From: CATOSD01 sp965226695
Lineage (GTDB): Bacteria; Chloroflexota; Dehalococcoidia; Lucifugimonadales; CATOSD01
Direction of reading: 5' to 3'
Length of the DNA: 64,000 bases
NCBI GenBank assembly: GCA_965226695.1
Contig: OZ245405.1
Span: 1,240,001 to 1,304,000, forward strand
The position numbers and the translations under genes are program-made. The first letter of the stretch is position 1; each line of letters starts with the position of its first letter. Positions 59,732 through 64,000 of the stretch are shown here, in pieces. A model generated the notes under the pieces. That model saw nothing but the letters and a program-made list of their open reading frames with translations. It was not told where the DNA came from and did not search any database.

Positions 59732-61282
59732 ATGGCACATCCCGCGCGCATCCCGGAGGCACGACCCGATTACGTGCTGCGCAACGCCAACGTAATCACT
59801 CTCGACGAGAGCCTGCCCCGCGCGTCCGCCGTCGCGGTGCGGGACGGCGCGATAGCGTGGGTCGGGCGCGACGAGGACCTCGCCCACTCGGGTTGGCAGG
59901 GCGTGCGGGTCCTTGACTGCGACGGGCGCACCCTCGTCCCTGGCTTCGTCGACTCCCACCTCCACCTCATGGCCTACGCCGCGAGCCTTCGCGACGTCGA
60001 TTGCGGACCGGACGCCGTCCGCTCGATCTCCGACGTTTGCCGCGCGATAGCCGACCGCGCCCGCGACGTGCCCGCCGGCTCGTGGATCGTGGCGCGCGGC
60101 TACGATGAGTCCTCCCTGCTGGAGCGCCGTCATCCCACGCGCCGAGACCTCGACGCCGCGACACGCCTTCCCGTTCGGCTCGTTCACCGCACCGGCCACG
60201 CCTGCGTGCTCAACAGCGCGGCGCTCGCCCAAGTCGGCATTGATGCGGACACCCCCGACCCCGTGGAGGGAGTCATAGTTCGCGACGCTTCGGGCGAACC
60301 CACGGGCCTGCTCCTGGAGATGGACGCCTACCTCGACGGCCGCATCCCCCGCCGTCCGACGAGCGAGTTCGACGCCGGTATGAGCCAGGCGGGCGAGCGC
60401 CTGGCGGCGCTGGGCGTCACGTCGGTCGTGGACGCCACGCCCTCGAACTCCGTCGAACGCTGGGAGACGTTCGAACGGCTGAGGCGCGGAGGCGTTCCGC
60501 TTCCCAGGATCACCATGATGGCCGGCTACGACCATCTGGACCGTTTCGTCGCGGAAGGAATGGGCTACGGCCACGGCGACGACCTCCTGCGCCTTGGCCC
60601 CGTGAAGATAGTGCTGACGGCGACCACCGGCGCTCTCCATCCGCAGCCGGAGGAGCTGGCGCAGATGGTGGCGCGGGCGCACGCGGCGGGCTTCCCCGTG
60701 GCAATCCACGCGGTGGAGGCGGAGGCCGTGGAGGCGGCGGCGCGGGCCATCGCGGCGTCGCGACGGCTGCGTCCCATCCCGTTCGCCGACCGCATCGAGC
60801 ACTGCTCGGAGTGCCCGCCCGGCGTGCTGCGGCAGGTGCGGCGCGCCGGAGTGGCGGTGTCCACCCAGCCGGCCTTCGTACACCACCGGGGCGACAAGTA
60901 CCTGGCGGAAGCTCCGCCGGAAGTCCAGCCGTGGCTCTACGCCATGCGCTCACTGCTGGACGCCGGCGTACCCACCGCGGCCGGCTCCGACGCGCCGGTC
61001 GTAGACCCCAACCCGATGGTCGGCGTTGGCGCGGCGGTGACCCGCACGTCCCGCAACGGACGGCTCGTCGCGCCCGGCCAGGCTGTGACGCCGATAGAGG
61101 CGCTGAGCGCGTACACCCTCTGGGCGGCGCGCGCCTCCGGCCTGGGGCGCGCTGTAGGTTCTATCGAGGTAGGCAAGCTGGCGGACTTCGCGCTGCTGGA
61201 CGCCGACCCCACCGCCGTCGCCCCGGAGGACATACGCCGCATCAGGGGCCGGGTGGTTGGCCGGCCTTCACCCTCACCCTAA
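59732..61282 (+). CDS. YtcJ-like metal-dependent amidohydrolase
   Basis: The 516-residue protein belongs to the amidohydrolase superfamily, YtcJ/Amidohydro_3 branch. It has the metal-binding HLH in GFVDSHLHLMA, then AIHAVEAEAVE and RIEHCSECPPG. The late Asp is in AAGSDAPVVDPNP and KLADFALLDADP closes the fold. The exact substrate (a cyclic amide, hydantoin-like or formamide compound) is unknown. The ATG used aligns with the family start; an upstream TTG would add 17 residues. Its last seven codons and TAA stop run into a palindromic repeat, so the C terminus was probably reset by repeat insertion. Confidence 0.9.
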   Translation: MAHPARIPEARPDYVLRNANVITLDESLPRASAVAVRDGAIAWVGRDEDLAHSGWQGVRVLDCDGRTLVPGFVDSHLHLMAYAASLRDVDCGPDAVRSISDVCRAIADRARDVPAGSWIVARGYDESSLLERRHPTRRDLDAATRLPVRLVHRTGHACVLNSAALAQVGIDADTPDPVEGVIVRDASGEPTGLLLEMDAYLDGRIPRRPTSEFDAGMSQAGERLAALGVTSVVDATPSNSVERWETFERLRRGGVPLPRITMMAGYDHLDRFVAEGMGYGHGDDLLRLGPVKIVLTATTGALHPQPEELAQMVARAHAAGFPVAIHAVEAEAVEAAARAIAASRRLRPIPFADRIEHCSECPPGVLRQVRRAGVAVSTQPAFVHHRGDKYLAEAPPEVQPWLYAMRSLLDAGVPTAAGSDAPVVDPNPMVGVGAAVTRTSRNGRLVAPGQAVTPIEALSAYTLWAARASGLGRAVGSIEVGKLADFALLDADPTAVAPEDIRRIRGRVVGRPSPSP

Positions 61283-61305
61283 CCCTCTCCCTCAAGGGAG
61301 AGGGG
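61269..61305. repeat. Family A-related repeat, copy 6
   Basis: CACCCTCACCCTAACCCTCT followed by CCCTCAAGGGAGAGGGG. The CCCTCTCCCTCAAGGGAGAGGG part is an almost perfect inverted repeat. It overlaps the end of the amidohydrolase gene and fills the convergent gap with the polyprenyl synthase gene. Confidence 0.75.
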
Positions 61306-61320
61306 ACCTAAGCGGAAGGG

Positions 61321-62289
61321 CTACGCGCGCATGGCCATCACGTAATCGGCCAACTCCTCCAGCGAGGCGCGCGCCGGCGTGTCCGGAATGCCGTCCAGTT
61401 GCCGGCGCGCCGCGCGGCAGTAGTCGGAGGCCACCGCGTAGGACTCCTCGATGGCGGCGGAGCCGAGAATAAACTCCACGGCCAAGCTGAGGCTGCGGGC
61501 GTCCTCCGGGCTGTCGAACAGCGTCAGGATCGGGTTGTCCTCGGGCTGTCGCCGCAGCGCGATGATGGCGGGTAGCGTTATCGTGCCGTGGGACAGGTCG
61601 GAGCCGACCGGCTTGCCCACGTCTTCCTCTGATGCCTCGAAGTCCAGGATGTCGTCCATAATCTGGAACGCCATCCCCAGGTTGTAGCCGTATTCCCTCA
61701 GCGCGGCCACCTGCTCGTCGGGCGCGCCGCTTAGGATGGCCCCCGACTGGCAGGCGGTGGTGAAGAGCGACGCAGTCTTGTTGTATATGCGCTCCAGGTA
61801 CTGCTCCATCGTCTGGGCGCCGTTGTAGGCCTCCGACATCTCCTGGAGCTCGCCCGTGGAAAGCTCCATGATGGTCTCGGAGAAGCGGCGAATCACGCGA
61901 ATGTCGCCGGTGTCGCAAACATAGGTTGCCGACTTGGCGAATATGTAGTCGCCCGCGAGCACGGCGGCGTTGCGGCCCCACAGGCTGTTAAGCGTCGCCC
62001 TGCCGCGCCGCACGCTGGAGCTGTCCACCGTGTCGTCGTGTACCAGCGTCGCTATGTGCAGCGCCTCTACCGCCGTCGCCATGATCTCCGTCACGCGCGG
62101 GTCGTGCTCGTGGAATGAAGACGACAGCAGCGTCAGCGCGGGGCGTATCCGTTTGCCAACTGTGTCGAACACGTGGGAGAGCAGCTTGGCGAGAAAGCTG
62201 GAGCGTATCTCCGGCATCGTCCTGAGGCTGCGATCCACGCGGGCCAGGCGCTCTTCGATTGGCGCGTAGATGGTGGTTGCTACTTGCAA
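61321..62289 (-). CDS. polyprenyl diphosphate synthase
   Basis: The 322-residue trans-prenyltransferase adds isopentenyl diphosphate to an allylic primer. It has GKRIRP (45-50), the first aspartate-rich motif HDDTVD (Asp85, Asp86, Asp89) and the second motif DDILDF (212-217). Small residues before the first motif suggest a long-chain product such as a quinone tail or decaprenyl chain. The start is TTG with GGAAGG upstream. It lies 24 bases downstream of metG on the same strand. Dxs at 23-25 kb supplies the precursors by the same pathway. Confidence 0.93.
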   Translation of the reverse strand: MQVATTIYAPIEERLARVDRSLRTMPEIRSSFLAKLLSHVFDTVGKRIRPALTLLSSSFHEHDPRVTEIMATAVEALHIATLVHDDTVDSSSVRRGRATLNSLWGRNAAVLAGDYIFAKSATYVCDTGDIRVIRRFSETIMELSTGELQEMSEAYNGAQTMEQYLERIYNKTASLFTTACQSGAILSGAPDEQVAALREYGYNLGMAFQIMDDILDFEASEEDVGKPVGSDLSHGTITLPAIIALRRQPEDNPILTLFDSPEDARSLSLAVEFILGSAAIEESYAVASDYCRAARRQLDGIPDTPARASLEELADYVMAMRA

Positions 62290-62313
62290 TGTCTGCCTTC
62301 CGGCGGTGGCGGC

Positions 62314-63981
62314 TCAGGCGCCGAGCCGCTGCGTCTCGGACTCCGCCATCGCCTCGTCGAGCTTTGCGAATAGGGGTTCGGGCCGGCCGATTCGCCTCCC
62401 TGGCACCGTCGCGGCCGGGTCCCAGGCCCAGCCGGCCTCTGTCACGCTGCCGTCGAAACCGAGCATCGTGTGGAGGCGCTCCGAGCTGAACGGTATGAAC
62501 GGATAGAGTAGCGTCTTGAGGCAGTCGATGACTGCCAGGCCCGTCCACAGCGCTGCGCCGGCCTTCGTCCGATCCTCGCGCACGCTCCGCCAGGGCGCGG
62601 CCTGTTCGAGATAGCGGTTGGCCGCCTGTGCCAGGCCCATGGCGGTGTTCAGGGCGAGCCTGAGGCGCACGGCCTCGAGGCTGGCGGTCGTCCGGTCGAA
62701 ACGCTCCCGCGCCTCGCCCAGCAACGCCGCGCTGAGCTCGTCGGGTTCGCCCGGCTCGGGGACCACTCCGTCGAAGTTGCGGCTCACCATTGTCAGCACG
62801 CGATTCACCAGGTTGCCGTAGGTGGCCACCAACTCGTCGTTGTTGCGCCTCACGTACTCCCGCCACGAAAAGTCCGAGTCGCTCGTCTCAGGCATTCCGG
62901 CCGCGATCACGTAGCGCAGCGCGTCCGGGTCGTAGCGGTCCAGGTACTCCGGTAGCCAGATGGCCCAGTTTCGGCTGGTGGAGAGCTTGAAACCTTCCAG
63001 GTTCATGTACTCGTTCGCCGGAACGTCGTATGGCAGGTTCAGCCCGCCGTAGCCCAGCAGCAGCGCCGGCCAGATTATCGTGTGGAAGGGTATGTTGTCC
63101 TTCCCCATGAAGTAATACGAGCGCCCGTCGCTCTTCCAGAAGTCTTTCCAGCGCTCCGGCTCGCCGCGGTTCTTCGCCCACTCGATGGACGCCGACAGAT
63201 AGCCGATGACTGCCTCGAACCACACGTAGATGCGCTTGCCGTCGTAGCCCTCCAGCGGCAGCGGCACGCCCCAGTCGATGTCTCGCGTAATTGCGCGGTC
63301 GCGAAGGCCGCCCTCCAGGAACGAGATGGTGAAGTTCTTGACGTTCGACTTCCAGTGTTCCTGTTTGCGCGCCCACTCCAGAAGCTTATCCTCGAAGGCA
63401 GTCAGCCGGATGAAGAAGTGCTCCGTCTCCGAGAACTCCGGGGTGTTCCCACAGATACGGCAGGCGATGCCCTTCAGGTCGCGCGGGTCCAGCGTGCGGC
63501 CGCAGTTGTCGCACTGGTCGCCCCGCGCGCCATCGTAGTCGCAGTGCGGGCACACGCCCTCGACATAGCGGTCGGCCAGGAAGCGGTTGTCCGTACCGCA
63601 GTAGGGCATCTCCATCGTGCTCTTGTAGATGTGGCCGTTGTCGTGCAGCCGGGAGAAGATGTCCTGCGCGACCTGTTGGTGGTTCTCCGTGTGCGTGGTG
63701 GTGAACAGGTCGAATGTAATGCCGAGCCGCTCCCAGTTGTCGAGGAACTCGGTCTGGTACTCGCTGTAGACCTGCTCGGGGGTCACGCCGCGCTGCTCGG
63801 CGGTCAGGGTCACGGGGGTGCCGTGCGCGTCGCTTCCCGACACCATGAGCACGTCGCTGCCCTTCATGCGGTGGTAGCGCGCGAAGATGTCGGCGGGTAG
63901 GTACGCGCCTGCGACCTGCCCTATGTGTATCGAGCCGTTCGCGTAGGGCCACGCGACGGCCACCAGTATGCGCTCGGTCAT
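62314..63981 (-). CDS. metG: methionyl-tRNA synthetase
   Basis: MetRS charges tRNA(Met). The 555-residue protein has the ATP-binding motif as HIGQ (19-22) in PYANGSIHIGQVAG; most relatives have HxGH. The second signature is KLSTSR near residue 330. Between residues about 140 and 180 it has zinc knuckles with CPHC, CDNC and CRIC. The anticodon-binding domain follows NLVNRVLTM, and there is no C-terminal OB-fold tRNA-binding extension. The ATG lies 19 bases from the window edge, so the promoter is not visible. Confidence 0.96.
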   Translation of the reverse strand: MTERILVAVAWPYANGSIHIGQVAGAYLPADIFARYHRMKGSDVLMVSGSDAHGTPVTLTAEQRGVTPEQVYSEYQTEFLDNWERLGITFDLFTTTHTENHQQVAQDIFSRLHDNGHIYKSTMEMPYCGTDNRFLADRYVEGVCPHCDYDGARGDQCDNCGRTLDPRDLKGIACRICGNTPEFSETEHFFIRLTAFEDKLLEWARKQEHWKSNVKNFTISFLEGGLRDRAITRDIDWGVPLPLEGYDGKRIYVWFEAVIGYLSASIEWAKNRGEPERWKDFWKSDGRSYYFMGKDNIPFHTIIWPALLLGYGGLNLPYDVPANEYMNLEGFKLSTSRNWAIWLPEYLDRYDPDALRYVIAAGMPETSDSDFSWREYVRRNNDELVATYGNLVNRVLTMVSRNFDGVVPEPGEPDELSAALLGEARERFDRTTASLEAVRLRLALNTAMGLAQAANRYLEQAAPWRSVREDRTKAGAALWTGLAVIDCLKTLLYPFIPFSSERLHTMLGFDGSVTEAGWAWDPAATVPGRRIGRPEPLFAKLDEAMAESETQRLGA

Positions 63982-64000
63982 GGGTGTCCCCGCGGGTGGA

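Overview
The window is a GC-rich bacterial chromosome segment that is densely coded on both strands, with GTG and TTG starts and short operons behind GGAGG-type ribosome sites. It has no plasmid, phage or rRNA signature. The mix is CaiB/BaiF CoA transferases, an acyl-CoA dehydrogenase, a P450, phosphatidylinositol-type lipid genes, NIPSNAP, DUF362 and ThuA proteins, and secreted proteins with Pro/Thr stalks. This fits a free-living member of Chloroflexota (Dehalococcoidia / SAR202-like) better than a proteobacterium. That assignment is inference from gene content; no rRNA or ribosomal operon is present to settle it.

Layout. 0-4.6 kb: the end of mutS2, DUF192, fmt, an amidase and dinB. 4.8-13.2 kb: a minus-strand catabolic block with two CoA-transferase genes (one a double-length fusion), an acyl-CoA dehydrogenase, a P450, a MoxR ATPase and a PAC2 protein. 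13.4-18.4 kb: an SDR, a ThuA protein, aroE, a fused aroK-aroB and a TauE exporter. 18.4-31.1 kb: a single-chain restriction-modification enzyme, tgt and dxs, then an accessory block holding a type III restriction-modification pair and a frameshifted aspartic protease with its partner. That block is flanked by inverted repeat copies and ends near tRNA-Gly. 31.7-40 kb: an MFS carrier, a TlpA thioredoxin, a Uma2 protein, a TPP enzyme, a CapA protein, infA, a zinc ribbon and a DUF362 protein. 40.3-47.4 kb: a very large TolB/leucine-rich-repeat lipoprotein, three tRNAs, a phosphatase and a secreted protein with a duplicated domain.

47.9-54.6 kb is the most interesting part. Inositol-phosphate synthase, a PimA-like mannosyltransferase and a CDP-alcohol phosphatidyltransferase suggest inositol-lipid synthesis. 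They are followed by a two-domain protein disulfide oxidoreductase whose second redox site reads UGA-x-x-Cys, with a candidate SECIS hairpin just downstream, so it is a probable selenoprotein. A secreted peptidase-MA-like protein comes next; its C-terminal tag (Gly-Gly-Gly-x-Cys, hydrophobic helix, Arg cluster) resembles that of the 45.3 kb secreted protein. The rest is an opuA-type betaine ABC transporter whose binding lipoprotein carries a stalk of 21-residue repeats, a NIPSNAP protein, an amidohydrolase, a polyprenyl synthase and metG.

A family of short palindromic repeats (CACCCCCATCC...CCTTCCCCC...GGGGAAGG) lies in several gaps, mostly between convergent genes. No CRISPR array, integrase or transposase was seen.
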